From contig CP084609.1 in NCBI GenBank assembly GCA_025917655.1, positions 434,001 through 498,000 of the forward strand: DNA of 64,000 bases, in the 5' to 3' direction. The DNA is from Chlorella sorokiniana. Its lineage: Eukaryota; Chlorophyta; Trebouxiophyceae; Chlorellales; Chlorellaceae. Of the stretch, positions 14,563 through 24,912 are shown in pieces (the first letter of the stretch is position 1; the number at the start of each line of letters is the position of its first letter). Both the position numbers and the translations under genes were made by a program. A model generated the notes under the pieces. The model ran no database searches. It worked only from the letters and a program-made list of their open reading frames with translations, and was not told the origin of the DNA.

Positions 14563-16160
14563 ATGAACGCTGGCAAAAGCCTGGGCGATATGATGTCCAG
14601 GCCTGCCTTGCGGCAACGAGCACTTCCTGCAAGCCAACGACCGGTATTTGCAGGCGGCAGAATTCAGTTCACTAGTAATCCCAGTCCGTTTGGGCTGCTT
14701 TCTCAGGGCCGAGGCGCGCAGCACCCATTCAACCAGCGCAGCTCCAAACGCAGCACATGTGGAGTGGTCTTATCAGCAGCGGATGCCTCTATTAAGTCAC
14801 ATCACGGCAGTCAAGGTGGCGACAATCAACTAACCTGCCGCCCAGCAAGCAAATTTGCAGCCTTCTTGGCTGTAGTCCGCGCTGCTCTGTTCTATATCAC
14901 CACCTTCATCTTTGCAACACCACTCTTCTGTGTGATGCTGGCTGTATACCCCTATGTGATGCTGTTTGACAAGTACAGGTGAGGTCTGGCACGTGCGTTA
15001 CACCTCTTCCCACGTTCCCATGAAGGCGTGTGTCATCTTCCACTGCTACCATGCAGGCGGCGAGCAGAGCACACCATCAACACATTATGGGCAAAGCTCA
15101 CCACCTTGCTGTATTACCCAGTGCATATAGAGGGGCTGGAAAACCTGCCGCCTTCCGACGAGCCGGCTGTGTATGTGGCCAACCACCAAAGCTTCTTGGT
15201 GAGCCCCCGCCCCTGCCAACAAAGTTCTGCAATGCGCGACCGCTTGTAATGCGCCCGTCCCGCAGCGCACTTGATGCTGTACAGCGGCTGCTGCTTGACA
15301 CCTCCCCTAGCTAAGCCAGGCTAGGTCGTGCCACGCTGCAGGACATTTATACCCTCTTCCATCTGCATCGTGACTTCAAGTTCATTTCCAAGACTTCCAA
15401 CTTTCTCATTCCCATCATTGGTTGGAGCATGTTTATGACAGGTGCTTCTGCTGGGAATACCTTTGTGAGCTTGTGAGTCTACGTGCTGACACGGCGTTGA
15501 TGTTGCTTGCGGTCAGGGCATATTATGATAAACCGCGTAGACCGCCGTAGCCAGCTGGAGTGCCTGAAGCGATGCGTCGAGCTTTTGAAGAACGGTGCTT
15601 CTGTGCTCTTCTTCCCGGAGGGTACTCGCAGCAAAGATGGGCGATTGCATGCCTTCAAGAAAGGCGCTTTTCTGTGGCGGCCAAGGCCAAGGTAGGCTCG
15701 CATGCTGTAGCGCAGTTGCTTTATGCTTTGCACGGATAGGATGAAGGGCAGTGTGCATAGGGGCGGCAGCTTGCAGACCAAGAGTGCCCCTCATGGTATG
15801 CAATCCGCCGCCCAAAGGCATCTGCGACCGGCCACCCTAATCGCCTGCGCATACAAGCATAGGTGCCCGTGGTGCCCATCACGCTCCTTGGAACCGGCGA
15901 CCTGATGCCCAACGCACGCGAGTTTTTGCTTTTTCGGGGAAAAGTCAGGGTGCGTGGAGTTTCTCATGCTTTGGGACTGATAAGGCACATGTCCTGCTTG
16001 CAAGGTGAACACAGGGTATGTCTGCAATTGGCTCGCTGTGCAGATTATCATCCACCCCTCAGTCGCGCCAATGGATGCTGACAGCATGACAGCTGAGGCG
16101 TATGCAGCTATTTCTAGCTCACTGCCACCAGAGCTGGTGACACCGCTTGAGGGGAACTGA
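14563..16160 (+). CDS. Plastid 1-acyl-sn-glycerol-3-phosphate acyltransferase (LPAAT)
   Basis: LPAAT adds the second acyl chain to lysophosphatidic acid in glycerolipid synthesis. Exon 1 (14563-14978) encodes a basic, Ser/Ala-rich leader resembling a plastid transit peptide, then a hydrophobic segment. Later exons give NLPPSDEPAVYVANHQSFL, completed by D across an intron to make the catalytic NHxxxxD motif, then FKFISKTSNFLIPIIGWSM, INRVDRRSQ, the substrate motif LFFPEGTRS, and VPVVPITLLGTGDLMP. The end is IIIHPSVAPMDADSM and a stop at 16158-16160. This matches plant and algal plastid LPAT1/ATS2. After KKGAF the frame is broken: a run of four T at 15668-15671 should be five to read SVAAKAK up to the donor. 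A downstream in-frame start at the MM in DMMSRPAL is also possible. Confidence 0.92.
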
Positions 16161-16705
16161 TTTTTAGCAAGGATCAGCTTCTGTGTAGGGGCTGGACAGG
16201 TGGCCATTGAGCATGTGCCACAAGTTGTTCAAACTTTTGGTCACTTTATGCAGTCCAGCGCGCTGCTGTGGGCATTTTTTAACGTTTACGCCAAGGAAGC
16301 GTCGGGTGAAAGGACGATCAAACCCCAGAACTAAATACTGCGAATTGCCTGCACATTATGGTTTGCTTAAAGATTAAAGCTATCGATTGCCCGCTATTTG
16401 CACGTGAGGTCAGTGACAGCAGTATCGGGAGTATGCGTGAGGCATTGCACCTGGCCATAATCCTAACTTTCAAACAGCCATTGCCATCAATCTCTGTGGT
16501 TCATGCTAAATGGCAGTTTACCTGACACTGTTTGGCTCAAGAAGGGTCTGGAGGTCACGCATATCTGGCTGTACGGGCGCAGACTGTGCTCGGGTTGCAC
16601 AGATTCAAGTCGTTGTCTCCAACCGCCCTTGAAACAAAAGATCAGCATCCGGCAATTGGGAAGGCTTCAATTGCAACTCCTGGGAGCAATCGAACCAATC
16701 CGCAT

Positions 16706-18747
16706 CTAATTCAGCTGCCATTCCTTGAATAGTTCCCTGCCAATCAGAAGGCGCCGAATTTCTGCAAACACAAATGGCCTTTAATTTTGAGCTACAACGT
16801 AAAACCAGGGAAAAGCTATCTCTTTGCTGGTACCAGAAGTTCCTGCGCCAATCTCATATAACTTGGCATCACGTAAAAGCCGCCCTGTTGGGCTGTCCCC
16901 CAAGTACCTGGACATGCCAGGAAATTCCCAAAGGTTATGCTTTCTGTTAGCGTAAGAGGGCAATAACAGCCTTCTGTATGCATGATTACCCGCTGCCTCC
17001 AAACAACTGAATGGCATTCAAGGCCATCCTGGTGGCATTTTCGGCTGCAAAGAGAATCACAGATGCACAATCTTTCCTATTTATGTTCCCTGCAGCCGCG
17101 ATGCAGCATGATCATGTTGTTCTTGTTGCAATTGCATGGATATCCAAATGTAACCTTTATCAGCAGCAGCAGCTGTCCTATACAAGAAACTTCTTGTTGC
17201 GCCTGTGGCAGTATACATATCAGCTAGTCTTGCTTGGCTCAATTGAAGATTTGTCGAAGTTTGCCAAGATTGTAACTGCTTCTTCACAAGCGTTGCGCTT
17301 ACATCAAGACATGCCTGTAAAAGAGCCTCAACCAGTGAGAACAGGCTGGTATCAGAGTTAACTGGTCTTGATTACCTGCAAGATTCCCAAAGGCCCTCCA
17401 GCAAAAACAAGACGTTCCACGTCCAATCCACTCATTATCATATACACTCCCTACCGCGGGAGTGGCAGACACATGACTTCAATCTTGTGAGGGAGGTGGT
17501 ACCCCCAACAATCCCACATGTTACCTTGCTTTCTTTTCCAAGCAGATTTTCTTCAGGGACCTCACAGTTGTCAAACACTAGCTCGCAAGTGTCGCTTCCT
17601 CTCATGCCCAGCTTGTCGAGCTTTTGGGCAGTCTTGAACCCCTGTCAACCAACAGCCCACACTTTTCACCTGTTCACATCACGATTCCTGCACTGTTACA
17701 TGTTTCCAAACCTTACCTTCATTGATTTTTCAACAATGAATGCGGATATGCCGTGTTTCCCAGCAGTGGTATCAGTTTTAGCATACACTATCAGCACGTC
17801 TTCCTAGATGCATGGCGACAAATCATGAGCAAGTTGTCAAAGCTGGCGTGAGCCGATGTCCGAGTTCAACCCTTACCGGCAACTGGACCATTAGTGATCC
17901 ACATTTTGCTGCCATTCAAAACATAATATCCACTCCTACGTTCTTCATGGAGAGGGCAGGCAAAATCAAGCAGCACATTTCGGTTGAGTTACTGCTTAAT
18001 ATTGAGAAAATCATTGTTGTCACCTGCTTTGCAACGCATGCTGACAACATCGCTGCCTGCGCCAGATTCTGACATGGCAATGGAGGCCACGTGCTCTCCT
18101 GAAACTCACAAGTGTTGTGTAAGAGGGGTATCATGCCTGCATACCTCCTTGCACAAACCTGACAAAGCTTTGGTAGATAAGTGTCAAGCTGTGTGCGCGT
18201 GCCATGCCTTGACAACGTATGGATGGCAACACTGCTATTTACAGCGTACGACAATCCCACTGCAGCAAGTACGAACAGCTTTGCATTGATACTTATATTC
18301 CGTTTCAACAGAAACAACTCACGCAATCAACCTGCTCCCGAAGCTCTACTTATTTCCTCCATTGCTATGCACTGCTGTGTATACCCTAATCCCAGACCAC
18401 CTTGATCCTTGGGCACGGTGATGCCTGAAAGCCAGGACATGTGGTAAGTAAGCTCAGTAAGTAAGCTGAGGAAGAGCTCAGTCATGATAGCACCTCACCA
18501 TGTAGACCGTGTTCACCGGCCGACCTCCAAAAGTCGACACGGGGGACAATACGTTATGCCGGTCAATGTCGGTTGCAACGGGTGCGAGAGTAACGCAGGC
18601 GAAGCGGCGTGCACATTCCTGGAATTCCTCTATGCTAGTGGCGCTGCTGCACCGTTTGAATGAAGCAACAGAAGTCGTATGGAGGCTTGCCAGCCATACG
18701 GAGGATGTCGACCAGAGCGCCTTCCGACGAGAGGATAATATCATCAT
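16706..18747 (-). CDS. IVD: Isovaleryl-CoA dehydrogenase (mitochondrial acyl-CoA dehydrogenase)
   Basis: This FAD enzyme oxidises isovaleryl-CoA in mitochondrial leucine breakdown. The N-terminus is a Ser/Arg-rich presequence followed by [17 protein letters not shown]. Later exons give [120 protein letters not shown] with the Glu expected as catalytic base, LFGGSGY, and [19 protein letters not shown]. The C-terminus [16 protein letters not shown] ends at the stop 16708-16706. The run from [10 protein letters not shown] to SFLYR aligns to animal IVD without gaps. The 20 or so residues between the first exon (DIDRHN) and GITVPKDQ were not found, so one exon is missed, diverged or damaged. The family call is very secure. 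Confidence 0.93.
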
Positions 18748-20075
18748 AACAGGTGCAAAGTCTTATGGCGCTAATCAACGTTAGGTTCGAGGGGAGGTGA
18801 AGGGTCATCATCGAACTCGATTATCATAATGATGTACATCTGTATTTATGGACAGATGGACATTTGATTGGTTTTGTGCACCCCAATGCTGATTCACAAT
18901 GGTTTCAACTAAACTCTCATTGTTTGTATATAAATGGCGGCAGCTTTCTTAAACAGACAGCCGAGTTACGCAAGGAAGTACAATGGTTGCAAATTGCGCA
19001 GACGGGTCATTCAGCTGGACGCCATGCGAGTTGAACCGCGTGAATTGCCGCAAAAACAAACAAAGGCGAGCATGCCATAACCCAGCAGTCTGCTTCCAGG
19101 AGCATTCCTGTAAAGGTCGTCGCAGGGACAGCGCATGCACAAACAACAATGAGGACTCCCATTGGGAGTGAGGCGCGCGATGTGTCCACCTGGCAGTGCA
19201 CAATCCTAACAGGGGGCAGAGCACATGGACCGTAGCACCATTTCCAAGGCATCGCAACAAGTGCAACAGGACCTGCAAAATGTGCCTGGGAATGCCTTTC
19301 CCATGCAGGGGCAGCCGGCCGCCTTTGCGCATGATCGTTTTGATGTGGGGTATCACGTCCACTGCATCCTCTTCGTTTGGATATCGCCTTGTTCCCACCT
19401 CTTCATCCAAACAGACCAGTGATGGCCACCCTGAATCGGTTTGCCATCTTCGAAATCGGGCACGCCACAGACCAGGCCCTTTAAAGATGCACTGGAGGCC
19501 AACGCACACCAACACGAAGCTTGGCCCAGCATCTCCCCCTCCAGGAAGGATGGTTTGCCACATTTTCTCCTCTCTCGATTTCGACTCAGGTCTCGTCCCA
19601 AGCACGCTTGGTGTTCACACACAGCAAGCGCGGTGGTGGTTGCCCGTCGCAGGGGCATTTCACTTCGCGCAACGTACGTGGAGAATACGAATGCGCCTCC
19701 TATCGGGCACACCCCTTGCAGGTGACCCGGGGTAGGCAGCAATAATTAGGGGTGTGCACAGGGTGGCGGCACCCTGGCCTGCCGCGCATTACCTCACAAG
19801 TCACCCCTGTGTGTCATACTTTCTTGCTCTAGATTTACAAGCAGACGCGAAGAGGCCGCAAGGGGGCCGAAAGAGACTCCGTGAAGGAGAAGACGTGGAG
19901 GCCTGAAATCCTTGTAAGAAGTGCAACCAGGCAGGAAGAGAAATAACGAGTTGCGCGGGAAACATTCGCGTTGTTCAGGACGCTGGACCGGGACACACCG
20001 GATGTACACCTAGTTGAGATAAGATTGCAGGTCATTCTTAATCGTAATCGAATTTTCAGACTCAACACCGGTACA
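18748..20075. other. Unassigned interval, IVD to SDR
   Basis: About 1.3 kb with no recognised gene. It holds a 218-codon minus-strand frame (18949-19605) overlapping a 179-codon plus-strand frame (19196-19735). Neither has a family motif I recognise. The interval should contain the IVD and SDR promoters. Confidence 0.35.
18949..19605 (-). CDS. Unrecognised 218-codon open frame
   Basis: The longest intron-less frame in the unassigned interval. The translation is rich in Leu, Arg, His and Cys, with no signal peptide or domain that I recognise. Neighbouring real genes here are split into short exons, so an unbroken frame this long is atypical. The opposite strand is also open over much of it, which argues for a shadow or chance. 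Treat as hypothetical. Confidence 0.15.
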   Translation of the reverse strand: MLGTRPESKSREEKMWQTILPGGGDAGPSFVLVCVGLQCIFKGPGLWRARFRRWQTDSGWPSLVCLDEEVGTRRYPNEEDAVDVIPHIKTIMRKGGRLPLHGKGIPRHILQVLLHLLRCLGNGATVHVLCPLLGLCTARWTHRAPHSQWESSLLFVHALSLRRPLQECSWKQTAGLWHARLCLFLRQFTRFNSHGVQLNDPSAQFATIVLPCVTRLSV

Positions 20076-22187
20076 ATGCTTGGTTTGGGAACCACCCTCA
20101 GACTGCGCCCCCAGCTCGCTCAGCTCCATGTCCCCGCGAGAAGGTTCAAGCCCAGGCGCTGTAAGTCCGGGCTTGTTCTAGTCACATGTATCCATTTCAC
20201 CTATGTGGGGACCCTCCGTTTTGCTGTACAGATGGCGTTCAACCCAGGAGTTCGCTTGACCTCGACAACGCTTCTGTGCTTGTTGCCGGTGGGGGTGGTT
20301 GCGCGTTGGAGGTGACTAGGAGGCTCAAAGACCTCGGATCATGGGTGTGGCAGCTGCAACGGACTGATGTTAGGAGGTGCGTCCATCATTGCTGCGGCCG
20401 CTGTGAGGCCGACTTGGTACCGATTGGCCTGGGCCCACCAACTTACTGCTGATTGCCAGACGGTCACCATCTGCACAGCGCCATTTGTGCTTCCAAAGCC
20501 GTCATTATGTCACCTGTCGCCAGCTGAACTGCCACTGCAGCATACTGAATGAGTGTGAACTGGGCCAGGGTAGGCCAAGTTTGGGGCAGGCTGAACAGCC
20601 TGACCAATCGATTTGTTTCCGTTGCAGGAGCCAAATTGAAAGCATGATGGCGATACTTGTGAAAGGGGATGCATGCCAGCAAGGAGATGTAGAAAGAGCT
20701 TTTCAGAGCATTGATGGCGTGGATGTCGTCGTCAGCACTATTGGCGGCACCACCGCTGACCCGTCGGCCGACTCACAGGTGACGCTTTATCTGCCTTGCA
20801 TAGCGTGCCTTTTGGATGGCTTGACTTGAGATCGGTCGGTGTTGTTCCATGTTGTGTCATGTCGCTTGTGCCTTTTGGCGGCAGGGGAACATCAACTTGA
20901 TTGATGCTGCTGTTCGGCATGGAGTAAAGAAGTTTGTGCTGGTGACCAGCATTGGAACTGGTGCGCCCAGTTTAGCCATGCAGACCGCAACCCCAAACTT
21001 GTCAAGCAATCGGCACCTCATGCAATGCTCACTGCTCTCTCTGTACACATTCTTCTCGTGCAGGGGACAGCAAGGATGCACCCCCGCCTGATGTTTATGA
21101 GGTTTTGAAACCAGTGTTGTTGGAAAAGGAGAAAGCTGAGAAACACCTGAAGGTTGCGGACATGTGAGTGGCAATGTCCGTTCAGTGCAAGATCGTCATC
21201 CCGCACTGCTGCTTGCAGGAGATGACTGGCAAACTGGAATATGTCATTATTCGCCCTGGCGGTTTGAAGAGCGAGCCGGCTACGGGAAATGCTGTTCTGA
21301 CAGGTTGTTGCCTGGGGTGTGTGTATGTGCGTGTGCATGGGTGGGAGCGGGGGCATTGGCTTTGGATAAAAAAATGTAGGAGGCAACGCTGTCCGCAGCA
21401 TCATGCAGGCTACATTTGGCCTCTGAAGTCCACTATGAAATCTCGGTTTCCTTTGGGGGGGATTAACTTCGTCCTCTTATAGCATTGAATGTTCTTATGC
21501 GAGCGGTGCTGTGGTAGTTTGAGTTTGAGCATACCGTGACGTAACGTGAAACATCTGACACCATCAAAAGTCATGGGCGTTGTGATGCGCACACATGTGT
21601 CACAGCGTTGTTTACCAAGCCTCAGCTCAGCACAACGATGGCGTTGCAAGCGGTGGGATTATGTTTTGGCCAAAGCCTGCTTCATGCATACCCATGTCCC
21701 CGGGGTTCCTTCTCAAGCGTGCCAACTTTTGAGGGAACAAGTTGGATAGGAAATGCAAGACCCCGCCAGCGTCAGGTTTGGGTTGTATTGTCGGCAACCA
21801 CACTGGATGTTTCTGCTGTCAGACCTGTTCGGATTGCTTGTCTTGTACTATGGTGTAGCGCGTGTGTGTGTGTTTTGGTGGGGGGGAGAGGGGGTGCCGG
21901 GGCATGCGTGTGGGACTTTGAGCATATGAATGTACGCTTTTCTCCATGATATGCAGAAGATGTTCATATCTGTGGTAGCATTACACGTGCTGATGTGGCA
22001 GATCTGGTGGTCAAGGTTCTGCGGAGGTGAGATGCTCATGATTGATTTCTGTAAACAGCCTCAATTTACATGCTGAGCAAAGGCTGTCATTCCCTATTGG
22101 TGCAGCAAAAATGTCAGTGGTAAAGTGCTTTCTGCAGTAGACCGTGATTCTGTGGCAAGCTCTCAAATATCTGTGTTTGAATGTTAA
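20076..22187 (+). CDS. Atypical short-chain dehydrogenase, NAD(P)-binding Rossmann protein, probably plastid
   Basis: The first exon (from 20076) is an Arg/Pro/Leu-rich leader consistent with a transit peptide. Next comes VLVAGGGGCALEVTRRLKDLG, a Gly-rich dinucleotide-binding motif, then GDVERAFQSIDGVDVVVST, NLIDAAVRHGVKKFVLVTSIG, DAPPPDVYEVLKPVLLEKEK, LEYVIIRPGGLKSEPATGN, DVHICGSITRADVADLVV, and the last exon KNVSGKVLSAVDRD ending at the stop 22185-22187. Order and motifs match plant NAD(P)-binding proteins of the Tic62/NmrA-like atypical SDR group. The usual YxxxK pair is replaced by a VLLEKEKAEKHL helix, as in that group. Substrate unknown. An intron near 21.86-21.91 kb carries a G-rich tract. 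Confidence 0.85.
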
Positions 22188-23146
22188 ATACCAACGCACA
22201 AAGGTAACAATAGTGTTTACGCTGGGCTATTGCGGAGTGCACTTGCAAGCAATTTTGGCAGACTTTGCTTCTGCATGACTGTCACTGCAGTCTTTCTGCA
22301 GGGTAGATGGCTTGCACCTCTGGCCACCAGTGGCAGCAAAGACCTAGGCACAAATATATAAGGTTTGACAAGAGGAATCTGGCAAGAAAAATGCGGCCAA
22401 AGCAACTGCTCGCAATCTTCATACTCTAACGAGCTCCAGCATCAGAGGGTTTCTGCAGCGACTGTGCTACATGTAGTTGCTTGTGTTTACTATTCCTGTA
22501 GACATCAAGTCAACCAGATTAGTATCCTAAGCAAAGCCCAGGAAAAGTTGGGAGGTCGTCCCCAGGCTAGGTGGAGACAGGAAAGGACTGCATTAACGCC
22601 TAGGAAACTGGAGGGAGCTGCTCAAAAGTTCCGAAAACAGACTTTGCAAAGACATCCATTCTGGAAGAGATACTGATGCAGCAGCGCAAACAGCAGACAG
22701 CCACCCTGGTATTGGTGGCGAGTTCTTGGTGCTACGATGAACACATTACTTTAAATATCATTATAATTAAGCTGGTGCACTCATTCCCGGGCACACCCCC
22801 AGTTTTTGAAGCTTGTCAGCATTCAGGTTCAGCCTGCTTCAGCCACCTTCAGCACCAAAACCCAGCTGAGGTTTCTGGTTCCTGGGTGGTGTGGCCTTTT
22901 TCCAGGCACCTTGGTTCAACCATCGTCAATAAAACGAAGTCCCCAGTTGGGTGTCTAGGGCACTGTGTTACTTCAATGTGACACCAGTGTATTACAGTGT
23001 TGAGTCGAAATGTCCGCCAACTTGAAACCGTCATGGTGGCACAAATCAGTTATGATCAGCCTCAAGATGGTGTGCTTGTTTCATGGTAACCGTGCTGAAC
23101 TGTAAAGACGATAGTTATTGGGCAAGCCCAGCCATCAACCACCCCA
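22188..23146. other. Interval between the SDR and S1 3' ends
   Basis: About 960 bp between two convergent genes. A 103-codon plus-strand frame at 22365-22676 ends in a Lys/Arg-rich stretch but has no recognised motif. Probably 3' UTRs and spacer. Confidence 0.35.
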
Positions 23147-24734
23147 CTAGTCCACCCTTTCAACCACAGCGCTATCGCTGAAATCATAGCCCTCAGCCTG
23201 CAGCCTCTCTAATTCAGCTTTAAAGGCCGAAGCTTGTTCATGTGCGTGCTGCCAAACACGCTGGCGATTTGTAAGCACATCGCCCTCTTGGAGTTCCAAT
23301 TCTGCAAGAGCAGGGAAGTCGGACATGTGAGGCAAGGATGGTAATGGATGGCCGGGGTAGTTCCTGCCACCAACTGAGCATGCTCACCAGCAATTGAAAG
23401 TGATATATTTGTGTAGCCTGGCTCCATCCCCATGATGAGACACTTCACTTCCTCCCCAATTTCAAACATTCCCTGCATAGAAAGAGGTGTTTGCAGCTAG
23501 GAAAAGAAAAAACAAAAGAGTAGTGGCAACCAACATTTCACTCACATCAACTGTGTCGATGTGTCGACGGGATACATTGGAAATGTGCAGCAACCCGCTA
23601 ATGCGTGTGTTGTTAATTCCTACAAAAACTCCAAATGGCTCTATGCGCCGCACCGTCCCAGTCACCAGCGAACCCACCTGCAACGCGTACAAAGCACTTG
23701 GCAAAATGACATCCATCAATGTTGCACAGCATAAATACTTGCCTCAAGTTGGCGCAGGTCATCATTCTCCCTGGCTTTTGCTATCGAGCAGACCACCTTT
23801 CGGCTGTCTCTTACAACCTCCAGTACTGCAACGCATACCTCTTGTCCAGCATACTCCGTAGCCATGTCCTGCAAGTGCAGGCAAGGTCAAAGCATGGCCA
23901 GCCAGGGGGCAGTGCAGGGGATCGCACGTAGTACAGCAGCTCACCTGCTCCGTCCACCACTCGTTGTGGCCCTTTCGCCCCAGCTGTGACACTGGCACAA
24001 ACATTGAAAGGCCATTGAAACGCGCCAATAAGCCTCCGCTGTTGGCACCGTCAATGATAACCCTCATGTTTTCCTTATGCTGCATGTGGCCCATCTTGGC
24101 ATTGAGCACAGGGTAGCTGGGAGGTAAAACGTGTCCTGACAGCTCACTTGAGTGGAAATGTCGCACAACTGTGCAGCACGTTGCCAAAGCACATCCAGGT
24201 CGCAAAGTCGAGCGGATAATAGCGGCCCTGACTTAGGTTTGCTCAGAGTGCTCTGACCACCGATCACCTTGAAAGGACGCACGAGGCCCTTTGGCAAGGT
24301 GCATGCCTGGCAAGGTTGTAGCATTGGTTACAAGGTTACAAGATGATGGTGGCTGATGTGCCAGGCATTCGGCGGGTCACACAGCTATCATGACAAAACA
24401 GATACAAGCAGATGAAACTGAACGTCCCCTGACCATCACCTACCGTTCGGCCAGGGGGTGCAGGCTCCTCCAAGCTGTCGCGGATAACAAAAGGCGCCTC
24501 TCGCATGGGCATAAAACCCATCACTTTGTTCGCCAATAGTACCTTTGCACCCTTGGGGCCAGCCCAAACTACAGTCCCCACCACTTCTGTGCCTTCCTGC
24601 AAGTCTGGGCTGCACCGTGGCTCGTCATGCGTGGCTGCTTTTGAATATAGCCCGACCAGGCCGCGAGACCCCACGCCGGTTCGCGGTGCCAAGCAGTGGG
24701 TATGGCAAGGGAGTGCGACCGCCTTTCCAAGCAT
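23147..24734 (-). CDS. Plastid 30S ribosomal protein S1-type protein, three S1 repeats
   Basis: An RNA-binding protein related to plastid S1, which helps recruit mRNA to the chloroplast 30S subunit. From the N-terminus: a short Arg/Gly-rich leader; S1 repeat 1, EGTEVVGTVVWAGPKGAKVL and GFMPMREAPF; a linker VLWQRAAQLCDIST; S1 repeat 2, RVIIDGANSGGLLARFNGL and FVPVSQLG; S1 repeat 3, VGSLVTGTVRRIEPFGVFVG and SGLLHISNVSRRHIDTV. The C-terminus contains EEVKCLIMG, an ELELQEGD block and a coiled segment rich in Glu/Ala ending VVERVD at 23147. Order and spacing match plant plastid S1. The start at 24734 is the first Met giving a leader; an upstream exon cannot be ruled out. It diverges from the ThrRS gene with about 180 bp between starts. 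Confidence 0.88.
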
Positions 24735-24912
24735 GTCCAGCCGAATTCAATGAGTATTCGGGTATGATGTATGTGTTGTCTGAAGAACAACCGTCTTGTC
24801 CTGTCACCTCATCCGTGCACCACCCGTGCTCCGTCAGAATGAATGCCCGCAGACATCTCTGACGTCCGTCTCATTTCAGTTTGGATTGTCACTTATTTAC
24901 AACTAAACCGGC
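24735..24912. promoter_or_regulatory. Shared upstream region of plastid S1 and ThrRS
   Basis: Only 178 bp separate the two proposed start codons, which face away from each other. Both promoters and 5' UTRs should lie here, overlapping the first codons. Both products serve translation and at least one is organellar, so shared control is plausible. No specific motif was recognised. Confidence 0.45.
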
